In this document: piece by piece, positions 22,401-37,400 of the stretch
Numbering within the stretch: the stretch's first letter is position 1
Layout: every line of letters begins with the position of its first letter
Assembly (NCBI GenBank): GCA_902729315.2
Contig: LR746270.1
Span: 7,201,221 to 7,265,220, forward strand
Source: Spirodela intermedia
Lineage: Eukaryota > Streptophyta > Magnoliopsida > Alismatales > Araceae
Direction of reading: 5' to 3'
Length of the DNA stretch: 64,000 nt
Made by a program: the position numbers and the translations under genes
The notes under the pieces: generated by a model
What the model saw: only the letters and a program-made list of their open reading frames with translations
Told to the model about the DNA's origin: nothing
The model's database searches: none

Positions 22401-25400
22401 ACGAAAATACAGTGAAAGGAAATAGATAGAAAGGGAAAACAATCCTAGAGAGTTCAACACCTCCTCTCAAGTTGGGTATAGATGTTTTCCATATACAACT
22501 TGGACACCATCCTTTGAAATATTGGTCTTGTGAGTCCCTTTGTGAATATGTCAGCAACCTGTTCTAATGTCCCAACATATATCAGATCTACACCTCCTGT
22601 TTCTACTTTTTCTTTGATAAAATGTCGATCCACTTCAATATGTTTAGTCCTGTCATGTTGTATAGGATTTTGAGCAATAGCTATTGTTGACTTGTTGTCA
22701 CAAAACAATTTCATATGATTTGACTGGTTAACTCTCAATTCGTCAAGCAAACCGCGAATCCATAAGCCTTCACATATCTCTTGGGCCAATGCCCTGAATT
22801 CTGCTTCAACACTAGATCATGCAACTACTTGTTGCTTTTTGCTTCTCCATGTCACAAGATTTCTACAATCAAATGTACAATAGCCCGATGTTGATCTGCG
22901 ATCTATAACAGACCTTGCATAATCAACATCGGTGTAGATTTCAATAGATTGTTTCCCTCCTTTTTTGAATAGAATGTCCTGCCTTGTTATTGTCTTTAGA
23001 TATGCCAACACTTGATATGTTGCCTGTAGGTGTATCTCCCTTGGATCATTCATATGCTAACTGAGTACATTCACTGCAAATTTATATCTGGACAGGTATG
23101 ATTTAGGTACCTCAACCTCCCAATCAACTGTTGATATGAGCTTTTATCCACCTGATTAGAGTCTTTACCTTCTCCCAAACTTAAGGTGGGATCAAGTGGA
23201 GTGTCAGGTTTACACTCCAATTTTCCAGTCTCTTGAAGTAAATCAAGAATATACTTGTGTTGTGAAAGAAATACACCTTCTTTTGAATATGCAACCTCAA
23301 TTCCCAATAAATATTTTAACCTTCCTAGGGATTTGATATCAAATTCCTCTAGATAGATTTTGGCCAAGGCATTTAGTCTCCTCAGTATCATCTCCTGTTA
23401 TGATGATATCATCTACATACACAATTAAGGCTGTAACCTTGTTTTGGGCACCATGCTTAATGAAGAGAGTGTGATCCCCATTGCTTTTTATGTACCCAAA
23501 TCCTTTCATGGCTTGAGTGAATCTCTCAAACCAGACTCGGGGTGATTGTTTTAAACTCTATAGAGATTTCTTCAACATACAAACAACATTATTTTGATGG
23601 GTAAATGTGTAACCTAGAGGTACATTCATATATACTTCTTCCTCCAAATTTTCGTGAAGAAATACATTTTTCACATCAAGCTGATGCATTTCCCATCCTA
23701 AATTTACTGTCGATGCTATAAGTATCGGGATGGTATTTAACTTTGCAACAGGAGCAAATTTCTCAAAATAATCAATTCCATTAGATTGTAAATAGCCTTT
23801 AGCTACCAACCTTGCCTTGTATCTTTCCAATGTTCCATTAGGTTTATACTTAGGAGCATATACCCACTTGCAGCCAACCACCTTTTTTCCTGAAGGCAAA
23901 GGGACTAAGTCTCATGTACAGTTCTTCTCTAGTGCATCAATGTCTTCATCCATGGCATGACTCCATTCTTTGTGTGACAGGGCCTCTTCTACTATCTTGG
24001 GGATGATAATAGTCTTCATCTTCATGAGCAAAGTCTTGTACAATGGTGTTAACCTATCATATGATAACTAGTTGACCATAGGATAGAGTGATTTATTTAT
24101 TCAACTTCTCTTTCCTTTGCATAGAGCAATGGGCCAATCTAGTTGCTCCTCATCAATGGCTTCAGTGAACTGATGATCCTCTTCTTGATGAGTATTATAA
24201 ATTTGAGATGTGTCTCTTATACTTGGACTAATTGCTTCTACTGGTTCTTTCTGCAGTGCAGGTAAATCATTCATCTCAGTTGATATATTTTGTGTCTCCA
24301 CTCTAGGTCGTCTCCTATACACTTACATTTCTTTGGTTCTAGGAATGGGTGTCTCCTGAATTACGAATTCATTTATGTCCTGTAACTCAGTCGCAGCAAT
24401 CGAGTTCTCTAACTCTTTTGGATTTTTCATCTCATAATATGGTTCCAACTCCTTAAAAGTCACACTAGCTGAAATAAAGAATTTTTTAGAAGCAGGATTA
24501 CAACACTTATAACCCTTTTATGTAGTTGAGTACCCAACAAATATACACTTTATAGATTGTGGATCAGGTTTTCCCACTATGCCTATAAACAGTACATCCA
24601 AATATCCTTGGACGAAGATGAGTCTTTAGTTTCACATGATGATAGAATTTACTCAACAGTTCCATAGGACTTTGATATTCTAGTGTTTTCGCTGGTATCC
24701 TATTAATAAGATGAGTGCTAGTGAGGACAGCTTCACCCCACTATTGCCTTGGAACTTTTTGTTGAAACAAAAGAGATATAGCTGTATCAGTAAGTGTTCG
24801 ATTTTTCTCTCAGCCACTTCATTTTGTTGGGGTGTATTGACACAAGATGACTCATGAATTATCACTTTCTGATCAAAGTAAGACACAGCCGAATTGAATA
24901 GTCTCTAGCATTATTTGATCTAAACTTCTTGACAACAATTTTGAATTGATTATAGATCATTTCACAAAAAGATTTCACCACTTGGGCGGCGTCTGATTTT
25001 GATTTTAGGAGGTAAACCCAAGTAAGCCTAGTACAGTCATCAACAAATAAGATAAACCACCTGCATCCAGACAAGCTAGTCATAGGCGTTGGCCTCCAAA
25101 TATCACTGTGTATATGATATAAAAGGATTGTACTATGCTCACCAACATTTCCAAATGAGGAGCATTTGTGTTTGGCCAACCGCACACTAGAGTTTTTACA
25201 TCAACACCTTCAAATATAGAAGGAAACCATGTTTTTAGGAGATAAAAGGAAGGATGTCCAACACGACAGTGTTGTAACAATATACTATTCTTTTTGTGTT
25301 CACTGACTCCACTCCAAGGTGACTGCTGTACAGACATCGTTGCACGTTCATCCTCTTCCCAGTAGAGCAAGCCTCCTCCTTAACATGTCCAATCTTTAGC

Positions 25401-28400
25401 CTTGAGACCTTGTCACACAGTGAACATCCATTGTCCTCAAGAATGAAACGACACTTAATATCTTTAACAAGTTTCTGTGGTGAAATCAAATGAGCCTTTA
25501 GTTTAGGCACATGTAAAACATTTCTTAAAGTGCCCAATCCCTTCGACCGGTAGAATCTCACCACCAGCAGTAATAACTTTCCTCTGCCCATCACTTTTCG
25601 TATAATCAACAATTTGCACATATTTGAGGTCATGTGGTCTGTGGCGCCAGAGTCAAGTATCTAGGACAATTTAGAAAAACTGTTAAATGCATATGATTTT
25701 GAGAAAAAATTATTCTCCTCTGACTGAACCAAGGACGTAGAGCTCAGCATATCTTGAGTTTCTCTACTTCCTCCCTCAGTCTTTCAAATTCATTACCCTT
25801 TTGCTGATTACTAGAACTGGGAGGTTCCTTTATCGCAGATTGACCTTCTATAGTCTTTGCTGGTTGAGAAGTAGTCACATATGTCCTCCCCTCTTGAGGT
25901 GGTCGTCCATGTAACTTCAAGCACTTTTCTCTTGTATGATGCTTTTTTTTGCAATATGAACACCAAAGGTTTTCTTTGTTATCCCACTTCTAGTATCTTC
26001 CTTGTGATGCAGAGATTGGGTTTTGATTTCCCTCCTTTTTCTCTAATTGATTCCCCTGATCTTGCTTGCTGGAGGCGATGGCTATTTACTCATTCTTCCC
26101 ATTATTGATTAGGCTCAATCTACTCTTCTTCCATAATAATCTAGCTAGCTTCATCCAGATCAGGTACCTTCTCACGATGGAGAATTTGACCCTTGAGGCT
26201 TTCATAATCAGAGTTCAGTCCCATTAAAAATGTGTACATCTATGTTTCAATGTATACATGCACTCCTCAAAACTAGGATTCTTTGCTGGCCAATAATGGT
26301 CAATACCTTCATGTAGCCTTTAATTCACACGAATATTTCATAATTGATTTACTTCCTTGCACTAAATGTGTTGCCTTAGACACCAAGCCATAAATCCTCC
26401 AATCGTTATGTTTCTTTGAACAGCTTTTGTGAATTTGATCCCACAATTCCTTCGCCGAGTGAATGAACAGAAATTCTCATACATCTATGGTGTCTTTGTA
26501 CTTAGCAGCCATGTATGGATAATAGCCTCTTTTGATTTTCATCCTCTATATTTCGGATCTGACTGCTTCAATGGTTCTTATATAAGGTGATCTGTTAAGC
26601 CTCTTCCAAGAAGCGTCAGATCAACAAACTGCTCCTAGTGATGAAGATTTATCTCATTGAATCTAAGTTTCTCTGAGATATTTGGGAGAGTATGATATAG
26701 TCTCTTTTTCTCTAGTCATCACTGGAGATGATATGAGTTCTATGGATGACGAAGAGCCTTCCCTTGAATACATTCTGAAAGCCTTTTTCCTTTGCACTTC
26801 TCAGAATGCCTCAGTTCACTGCTTGCGGAAGATTTCTTTCTTCCTTGGTGTTGCTCCAACACAGAAACAAGAAAAATAAGATTCAAAAACAAGAAACAAG
26901 AAGTATCTGATCCTACCAGAATCAGCACCGCTCTGATACCATGTTGAGAATTGATCTTGATTGAGATTCTTGCAACTCAGAGAATGAAAGGATTCGATCT
27001 TCACGATCCTCCTCTTTTGGGAAGATGAATCAGTCACCACTTCTTGGTGCAGAATTTCCACAATCCCATAATCTTACATCAATTATCTTGGTTTCCCGCT
27101 TAAGTACAGGTTACATGAGTTAATGGGCCAGGCCCATTACATTAGTCTTTAAGTCTAATGGATCCACTTAACATAGGGAATGACAGAGGACGAAAGTACA
27201 GTGAAAAGAAACAGATAGAAAGGAAAAACAATCCTAGAGAGTTCAACACTTACCATTTGATAAATTGGACGTTGCTAATTGTACTATGAGTGTCAAAAAT
27301 AGTGGTCACTTTACTGCGATGCATACAACAAGCTAGCGGAAATATATTAATATTTCGAAATATGGAAGTAGGGTGCCAAATACTGAATATACCTGATCGA
27401 AAAATAGAAGTAAAAGCCTATGAAATGTTGGATGAAGCACTTCATCCAAGAAAATTAGTAGTCAAAGCAACTAGAAGACGATTTAATTAGAATTCATTCA
27501 AGAGCTGTTAAAATTATCAAAAAGCGTATTTTTTCCCTGGAAATTTTTGTGATTTTCTCTAATGGTTTTTCTAATAATCAGTGACCTACCATCCTGTTTA
27601 AATTGCTAGATACTGCAAGGAAAACTATCAAATATCAGAAACAAAGGCTTTTCTGGATGATAACATCTCATGGCACTAGGAGGGCCAGAACAGGTCAATG
27701 GGGAGATTGAAATGTTGGGGAGATTGAAATGTTGGGGGCATTGTATAACTTGAAAAATATGTTAATCGCTTCTTTGATCATCCCAAATCACTGTGTTGAA
27801 GAGTCTGTATTCCTTGTAATGTTACATTCATGGTGAAAAAGACTTTGAATACATCCTAGGTATGTTTCTGCCAAACCCACATTTTTTCTGAAAAATATTA
27901 GTTTATTAATCACTGTGGTTTTGACGATATTTATATTATCTCTTGGCGGGAAACTATTTATTTTCAAATATGTTCATTTTCATTATTTGTTGTTCTTGAC
28001 GGATGTGAAGAATATTTTGAATAGTAATTCTGAAAAATATAAAAAGTAAAATTTGATTTACGATAAAAGTCAAAGATGGATTTGTTTCTGGATTTGATAA
28101 AGGCCGAAATTAGTAATTCACTGGAAAATGTAATATATTATTATAGATAGTGTTGTGTCTCAAAGAGGAGACACCAAGACCCAGCCTTTAAAGAATCCAT
28201 GCCTGAAGCATATAATGTAGCACCTGAATTTCTGTTTAAAATGATACTGAGCTGTGAAACACTATATAGAACACAGTTAACAAAAAAAAATCCTTGCTTG
28301 TATAGTTGCTTTCTGTGGATATCTAAAAGGCCATGGTGACTGTTATTTTATAGAAAATGTAACTTCTTGCATCAGAAACCTGCTGGAAACATTGTGCATC

Positions 28401-31400
28401 CGAAAGACACTCATTACATTGATTTTGTGATGTTAATGTATCATCTTTTGGTAGGGCGAGCAGCATTTTAGCAGAGATGAAGAGCACTTTTGGATTGAAA
28501 GACTCTCGATTGCTTTGCATTAATTCTTCTCCAGATGGAATTTGGGAAGGGGACCACAGTCCGTGGTTTCACTACGTGAGTTGGGAATTCTTTAATGTTA
28601 TAGTGGAATTCGACTCAATACTTTTTTTTTTAATTTTCTATACTTACTAATGTACTTTCTTTTAATACAGAAAAATGGAGTATCATTGAAACAGGATAAT
28701 GCTTGTTTCCTTACCAGTGATGATCTTAATCAGGTACCCCCATCAATATTAGAAGTCATGCACGTGTCTTTCTAGTTGGCTTTTCTTCATTGGGCATTTT
28801 ATTTCTCGTAAGAATCACGGAAATATGTTTTGAATCAGAATTTTTTTTAGAAACGTCCTGTGGAAGTTCCTACAGTTTTATAAGAGAAATAGCTGATGTT
28901 GCATATATGGTGTAATTAGATTCGAGATTTCATGCAAGATCTATGTTCCAAACATATAATTCCTCACATGGAGCATAAAGTACGTGAGCTTAACCAACAG
29001 GTACTTAATTTATCTTATGGATTTATTAACTTAATTATTCTGTTACTTTTTGTACCATTTTTCTACTGTCCTTTTTAACTGGGTTGTTGCTATAGGTTTC
29101 TGCAATTAGGAAGGGTTTTAGGAACCAAATAAAAAATTTGTGGTGGAGGAAAGGGAAGGAAGATACGCCAGAGGCTCCTAAAGGCCCTATGTAAGATTTG
29201 CTTTGGTGTTTTTTCTTTACCTTTATGAAATAAGAATGACAGAATGAAATAATACATTTTGCTTTTAGAAGTGTTAATCTTACACAATAAATGATTAATC
29301 AGAATAAAGAAAATCATTTAGTCTGCTTGTGACCTTTTCAATCAGGTCATTTGCTCACATTATTCCTGCTTGCTTCACATGCACTACCTATTCTTTCCTT
29401 GAAATATAATCTTTTTATTTTTGTATGAAAAAATTACATATAAAATTCAGTGTATATGATTCAGGAGTTCTTAAAAAAAAGGACTTAGGGAATCAATTTC
29501 AGATAAAAGTTCAAGCACAAAGTTCATTTCGGAAGGAAAAACAAGTTAGAATATAAAATATGAATTTGGCGTTATTTTGCTAATCATACTTTATCTGTTT
29601 TTCGTTCAAGGTATACATTTAACTCCACAGAGTCTCAGATAAGACTCTTGGGTGACTATGCATTCATGCTGTGCGACTATGAACTTGCATTGTCCAATTA
29701 TCGGTTACTCTCTACTGATTATAAGCTTGATAAAGCCTGGAAGCATTATGCAGGTGCACAGGTAGATTTTGATCACTGTATATTTTTTTGGAAAAATGCT
29801 TACCTGTTTTTTTTATCTTGTCATTGCGTATTTTCCCTTTTTTCAGGGTGTTACTTGATACTATTGCTTATGGTCGTTTGTCATGGTTATGCTAATATGA
29901 GATAGGGTGAACAGAAACGATGATCTTTGAGGAGAAGTGCTCATTCGATACAATAAATAATGCGAATTCTGTATAGTTTTAATTTCCTCTTAAATATTTT
30001 CTGGCCACCTTTTGGCTCTCACACTTTTATTTTCAGGTACCATATAAGCCTTTGTAATCTTTTAAGCCATTGCTTTAACTTCCATGCTCTTCTGTGTACC
30101 CTCATAAAGATCCCATCTTCCATTCAGTTTGCACAATAAGATCTCACTATGAGGATCTCGCTATTATGGACAACACCATTTGGTGTCTTGTCTTGATATG
30201 TACACATTTACATCGAGACAGTTAACAGGCTATTTTGAATACAGATGAGCATTTTAGTGATGTAGCTCGGGCCACTGAAATCATGATGTTGGATGAGCCA
30301 GCATGGTGAAGAACAAGAGTTGGCAGTTGTAAATAGAGATCAAATCCAATGTCGGGATTGTGGAAAGGGGAAACCTCATGTGAGGATGGAAGGTTGTTAC
30401 TAGTTCAAGAATATATGACCTGAGGGGCTTTCTATCGTATGTTTTGGTCTGTGAGTGTGATACATTAGATGGATAATGTATGTGTTGAATTGTGATGAAT
30501 GACATGCATTGCAAGGAATATGACAATTAATTGATTGGATTGTCAATCATTCAGAAGATTTGGATGGGCTTTCTATCGTATGTCTTGGAACTGCGAAACA
30601 GACCCTTGCTTAGGGGGAAAGTGGTATAACTTTCAAGATTTTACGTTGGTGCTTGTGAAAAGAGAATGAGTGAGATTCGAGGAGAAATCTTCGCTTTTGG
30701 GTTGCTATGCTATTAATTTCGTCTCAGTATGATGTGAGATGCTGATGAGGCATAGAGAGTCTTTTTGATTGCACACACATATATATTTTTCTTTAATTAC
30801 ATCTCCTATTTTATCCCCTCTTACCCTATATGAGAGTGGTATTTCTTTCTGTAAGAGTCTTATTCCAACATGAACATTATCCACTAAGCCATCAATCTCT
30901 TCCTCTTTCTTTATTTTTGTGCTGCTAGATTTGGCTTCCCAAGGGACTATTTGGTGGCAACACGTTTGCTTCTAGCTAGCAAGGAGGAAAAATCATACTT
31001 CTGGAAGCATTGTTGAAAATGACTTTTATTCACTCTCTAACTGGATTTGTAAGGAAAACAAAAAGGGGAAAACATAAGGGGAAGTAGAAACGTGAAGATG
31101 ACAAGCTGTTTACACATTGTGACCTTGAGAATCACAATGTAGACAGTGGTTGGGAGGTATGTTGACTAAAAAAGCCCATTACGTTCATGTGTGGACAAGA
31201 AATTAAAGAACACATTGTTCTAGCTTATAATCTTGAGGCTAATGTTTAGGAGTTTTATTGTATGCTGTTTGTGGCCTGCAGAGGATTATTTTACAATGTC
31301 GTGGGACCACCTCGGTTCCTTCAGTGCCACTAGTCCTATTGGTGACCTTTGGGCTGACTTTGTAACTAGTGACCATATGATGGGTTATCCTACTTTCTTT

Positions 31401-34400
31401 TCTAAATTTTTCCTTGGTTAAGACGATGATGTGACGAATCGAGATGACTAAAGCCCTTTATTGATGGCGAAAAGAACTAAAGAAAGTCCATTTGGGGGCA
31501 TCTCACGTGGTACTACAGCATCTCAGAAGGACACCAAAAAAAGGTATTTCATTCAAGAAAGACATAGGCTTGGCACTTGAGGCATATTCAAATGCTGATT
31601 ATGTAAGGTCATTGGTTGCTATGAGATCAACCTGTGGATTAAGACTTAACAAACCGAATGTGGTGGTACAATCTAGTGCAGAGGCTGTATTCTGAACAAT
31701 GAGTCGGGTCTGTTTGGTTGAAGATTATCTTAGAAGATTTGAATATTAAGTGGGATGGACCAATGAGATTCTAGTTTGATAACATGCCTGCAATCAGCAG
31801 TTCATAACCCTGTGCAACACGATTGACCAAAACACATTAAGATTGACAGACACTTCATCAATGAGAAGTTGGAGAGCAGATATATTTGTACACTGTCTCT
31901 ACACGTGGCCAACTTGTGGATGTACTTACCAAGGGAATAAGTAATTCGGTATTTCTGAGTATTGTATCAAAGCTGAGAATGGAGAATCCTATTCACCAGC
32001 TTGAGAGATAGTGTGGGAAAAATCATATAAGGGTTAGGTTGTTGGTCAGTTTCCTGATTTGGTCAGTTCCCTATTTTTGGTCAGATTCTTAATTTGGTTG
32101 GGTACCCTACAAATCCTGGGATTCAACCTAGGTAGTTTTCCTTTTTTTGAGGCTGGGGCAAGTATATTAACCAGCAATCGTTCTATGAATTGTTATGACA
32201 AAAACAATTCCCCACTGTTTATTCTTGTCTTGTTTGTGTCTTTAATTGATGTAGGACACTCCTTGAAAAAAGGAGAAAGGCCCGAAATTTGGGACGCAGG
32301 TGGCTGAAAAGTTAAAAAATGACTAGAAAGATTGAAAGGCACAAAATGAAACTAAGCGCACATAAATTGTGGATAAGGAATCAGTTTTCAGTTTTAGTAA
32401 CTGTTGTGCTTTGAAGTCGTTTTTATTTTTTTTCGTAACTGATCCAATTTTTTAGGACTCTATAGGAGATGAAAATTAGTAATTCTCATTCTCTCTGTGA
32501 GATTTCTGAGAGTTTTGGGATTCAAGTGAACCTTGTAGATTCGAGGGACGTTTTTTCTTATCCTTGTGGATTCAAGGAATTATCTAAATTAATCCTTATG
32601 CATTCTAGGAAAGGGAAAAGTCGTACCATGTGGATTCAAGGGTTGATTTTCATTCTTCCCCACTTCATATTTCGTGCCTTGTGGATCCAAGGCCTGATTT
32701 TCTATTTTCGCAACTTTTTCTACATCATTAATTATAGATGTCTCATCGAAGCAATTCTTACGAGTAGTTTTATTATGACATGATGTTCTCTGAGATTCTT
32801 ATGATTGAGTCTCTTATGACTCAATTAGTTTCTGCACATTCATTCTTCTCTCTACAACATTTTGTATTTGGGCATCTTAGTTCCATCCATTGTGCATGTG
32901 TTACCTGGTGTTCAGTGCAAGGAGTGTCACAATACGTCTTAGCTTATCTAGTCCTGGGAGTTGTTAGTGACGTGTTTCCTTGGGTGTCCTCACTACAAAA
33001 AAGGATATAAGTTCTTTGCTACAGTATCTCAAAAATATATTCATTTGAAGGATGTTGTCTTTACTCTAGGATAGTCTCGTCCTTAAGAAGAGAATTCATT
33101 GGTATTCATTTATAGCCTCTTCTCCATTTGTCATCTGGTGCTTCCTTCACACATGTTCCTTTTGTCCTTGATGGAAATGAAGCTGTTGTTTTGTAGAGGT
33201 ATCACAAATAGGCTCTCATGATTGTATCTGTCACACTAGTGTAAAGGAAACTAACAAGTAACTACTGACACTAGGAGGAAGAACACTAGGAAAGGGCTTC
33301 CTTCTGATTACCAAGCCGTATATAATACCGAGTCATCTCATCAAGATAGCGCATGCTCCCCCCTTCTTAAATTGTGCCTATGGCATTCATCTTCCTACTA
33401 CTTTTTTCAATTGGTAAACGTGTTTGTAATTTATAGTGTAATTCTGTACCTGCATCCTATAGCAATGCTGTAATGCAATCCATGTTGGGTGTCAACAAAC
33501 GAGTGAAGAAGTGAGTGCTTTCTAGAAGAGTGATTCTTGGGAGCACTATTCTATATGAAGGAACAATTGGGTTGGGTAAAATGCTGATAGTATTACATCA
33601 TGGTATAAGGCAAGGCTTCTGGCTTGGGAGTTTAGACAGATATGAAATTGGTTACAAAGAGAATTTTTGAGTTATTAGGCGAGCTAAAGTTAGTCAGGAT
33701 TATTTTGTCTCTTGCTAATTATTTTCCATGGACTTTGCACCAACTTCATCCCATAATGTTTTCTTACATGGAGATTTACTACAGGAGGGGTGTATGTATC
33801 CTCTATTTAAAACTGCAGAGATGGAAAGGACATACTGATATATGGGGTATTCGTTTTCAGAGCTCCCAGATGAGAGACTAGGACCTTCTTTTCTCGTTCT
33901 CGTTTAATGATTTTGTGGTCAATTCCAATTACGAAAAGTGCATTTTACCAAATATTCCTAAAATTCTCATAGATCTGTTGAGGCATGTAAGATCTCTTAT
34001 TATAAGCATCTACTGCCTTATTTTACACCGTCATTCCCACATTCTATCCGTTATCTCCTCATGTCTCATCTTCACAAATCGATGATAAAACGGCAATCAC
34101 CTTTTCTATTTGGATTTTCATGCAGGAAATGGTGGGACTTTCCTTGTTTATGTTGGATCAATCAAAGAAAGAGGCTGAATATAGCATGGAAAACGCTTTT
34201 CATTCATATGAGGTACGTGTATCACCCCTTCTCCTAGCATGGCATCAAACAAAAAGGTGAATAGGATAATTTGACACCACTGATTATTTTTTAGTTACCT
34301 CTACTTGTATTTATCTGAGATTGTATTGATAGGAAGATCCTCTTCTCTGGTCTCCTCATGGTCCATTTGATTACCTATATTTTAACACTGTTGCACAATG

Positions 34401-37400
34401 CAAGACAACAGTGGGTTTCTTAGAAGAAAGGAATTGACTTTTAGTTCTGCACAGAGTGCAATTTTCATTTTTAGAATCAGTCATTTGTCTTATTGGCTTA
34501 CGATTTAGAAAGGTGATGGACTATGCAATATAATTGAGGCAGGCCATAACTGGTGATGCAGCTTTTGTTCATGTATCCAATCAGATTTTTGGAAAATGTA
34601 ATCAATTTGGAAAAATATAAATCCAGTCAAACTGATTATTTGGAAAAAATATGAATATTTCATGTCTTTGACTACAAAACAAGATGGAAGGGATCAGAGT
34701 CTGATCTGATTTGTATCTTCCGACACTTTGTTATTGTACCTTTTTTCTTATAGAGAAAGTTATGTCAGGGTGCTCAATTCCTTGTGCAAGATTAGGTACG
34801 AGATGAATTTATTTCATCGTAGCATCTATGACAGTGACCATTTAAAATGTGATGTCCAGGTCAAGCCTGTGGAACAACACTGTGCTGGACTTCTGTTTAG
34901 TAGCCACTTAATCTCCATGATAATTGTTGTTGCATAGGGGATCAAAGAAAATGTTTAAAATATTGAGAAACAGGGCCGCACTGGAGGTTGATAAGTGGCC
35001 TGCAGTTAACTTTCTCGTATTTTGGTAACCTTGTTGACATCCCATTGAGCTCTCCATTATTGAAGATGTTTTTTTAATCATCTATTTAGATCCCTAATTT
35101 GTTTGTTTCCTTGGGATTTGAATCGATTAAAGAACTCTGTTCTTTATTCTCCATTTCAAATGAGACGTTGTAGTTTAGTGGCATGTTTATAAATTTATTA
35201 TAGGGTTTAAACATAAATAATTTTTTTCTATGTAAAATTCTTTTACAGAGAATTGGATCATCTGGTTTGAGATATGCTACAAGGTGTGGACTATGGTGGG
35301 CTGAAATGTTTAAAGAGAGGGGCCAGTATAAAGAGGCAGCTGCTGTATATTTTCGCATTTCAATTGAGGTAAGTTTGAAGCTACATGTACATGCGGGACT
35401 TCTCATTTATTTACTCTTGGTTTTCTCTGCCGTCCTTTCAGGAACCTTCTTTGCATGCTGCTGTCATGCTTGAGCAGGCATCCTACTGTTATCTACTTTC
35501 AGATCCACCAATGCTGCGCAAATATGCATTTCATCTTGTTCTGGCTGGTAATCGCTATTACATTTCTGAACAGGTATATAAAGTGCACAGGAGAATAGTT
35601 CTTAGAAAATAGTAGAATATTTTAGATTAAAGCTAAAAGTTTATTTTTTTCTCAATTCAGAAAAAGCATGCCATTAGAACATACACAGGTGCTCTCTCCG
35701 TCTATAAAGAAAATTCTTGGAGTTACATTAATGATCATGTTCATTTTAATATTGGAAGGTAATTTCTCTGTTCATATCAGTTGTACCTTGGCATATTCCT
35801 TTTTCATGGTGTCTTTTCTCAAAAGTTTGTTTGATACAGGTGGTATGCATTGATTGGTATGCTTGATGTTGCAATTGATCATATGGTCGAAGTTCTTGCA
35901 TGTTCTCATCAATCTGCAGCAACTCAAAAGCTATTTCTTAATGACTTTCTTCGTATTGTTCAGGTAGTATGTATATCTCACTTATGTTTCTTCTTAGCTT
36001 CTTCCAAAAAACATTATCATTACATTTTTACTGGAATTAATTTGGCATCACAGAGTACTGGGAGTAAAACAGAAGTAAACAAGCTTCAACTGCCACTTAT
36101 TAATATGCCTTCCTTAAAAATAACATTTGAGGATCATCGGACGTATGCATCATCAGCTTCTGTAAGTTGAACCTCCATCTTCTATGTCTCTATGTATGAT
36201 TTAACCTGTATGTACTTTGACTGAAATATTTGTGCCATTTATACAATTATTCTATCCATTGTGTCTGGGAATAGCTTCATCACATCTTTGAGCATCTGCA
36301 TTTTGACATAATGCTATAATACTTGAACAAAAGTGTAGTAGTACGTTGCATGATCTCCATGGGACTATTTTCTAGAAGGCCGTCTATTTCGCTATTTTTA
36401 CTGTTGAACTTCTTTACATCCTCCACAATTCATGAACTCCATTTAATCTCCCACTGTTTCTGTGTGACTCAGACTAACTAGATTGTGGGGACTCTGGAGA
36501 TCCACAGACATGGCATGTGTCTCAGTCAGGAAATTATACACTGAGGCCCTTCCTGAAACCCCCTGAGATTAAGCAGGATATTTTTGAATTTTTTTTTTAT
36601 GTTTAATGGTTTTAAGACAATAGCTAAGGCATATATTTTCCCCATAATTAGGAAAAGGGAGTTTTTTCTTTTGCAATGTTATGCCTGTTGTGATATTTTT
36701 ATTCCAATGTATTCCCTGTTTGCTCTGATAAATATGTTCGCTTTGAACAATAATGATTGGAAGATTAATAGTTGAATGGAGAGGGAGATGCAATTCGGTG
36801 CGGGAAATTGAATGAAGAGCTTAATAGGTTAAAACTTTGTGGGCGATAGTTTGACTTACTAAATGAGGCTTTTATTAAAACATGGATAATATGATCTCAG
36901 TGAATATAACATTCAATGCTGATTGCTTATTTTGAGAAGCTACGTTGAGGGTTAACTTGGCACTGAACTATTTTTCTGTTAGTGGATTGGGAAACTTTGT
37001 GGATCAAAGATATTTTCCCTGAATCCATGGCCATAGCGAAGACAAGTTTTGTAATTGGGCACCTTGTTGTACATAAGTAATGTAGGATTGCTGAGTCATG
37101 TATATAGTTGTCATGGAATTCTCATAAAGCTCTGAAAATATGTCATAGTGTACAACTTTGTTGTTTAAGGGTCTTGTGTTAATGACAGTTACTTGATGTT
37201 TCTTTGCAGTTAAAATGCCAATTAAAAGTTTACTTGTAACAATAAGCTTTCAGGGCGTGTACGAGGGAATTGTGTATTTGAAACTATTATTAAAAGAATA
37301 AGAGATACCATTTTATAGCTAGTGCCTATGTGGTGCAAATTTCATTAGCAGAGAGAGTGAGATGATTATAGGAGAGGTGACTTTGTTACTTGCGTTACTT

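Larger units (their letters stand above)
22135..27253 (-). mobile_element. structurally complete, decayed Ty1/copia element in TRAPPC8 intron 5
   Basis: Two LTRs (22140-22459 and 26942-27248), both bounded by TGTT/TGTC...AACA, enclose 4.5 kb. CTTAC stands on both outer sides (22135-22139 and 27249-27253), an exact 5-bp target duplication. On the - strand the 5' LTR is the right-hand one. It is followed directly by TGGTATCAGAGC (26930-26941), the classic tRNA-iMet primer site; a purine tract adjoins the 3' LTR at about 22460-22470. By eye the LTRs differ at roughly 7% of aligned bases plus three indels, so the insertion is not recent. It lies antisense to the host gene. Confidence 0.95.
29762..34125 (+). 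other. TRAPPC8 intron 10 (4.4 kb)
   Basis: Besides the two copia fragments and the CCTTGTGGATTCAAGG repeats, an imperfect 23-bp direct repeat containing GGGCTTTCTATCGTATG occurs near 30425 and 30567. The rest is unrecognised. Confidence 0.6.

Noticed and set aside
31490-33880. One single copia element in TRAPPC8 intron 10
   Set aside because: The RNase H/LTR part lies upstream of the RT part on the same strand, the reverse of element order, so two separate fragments are more likely.
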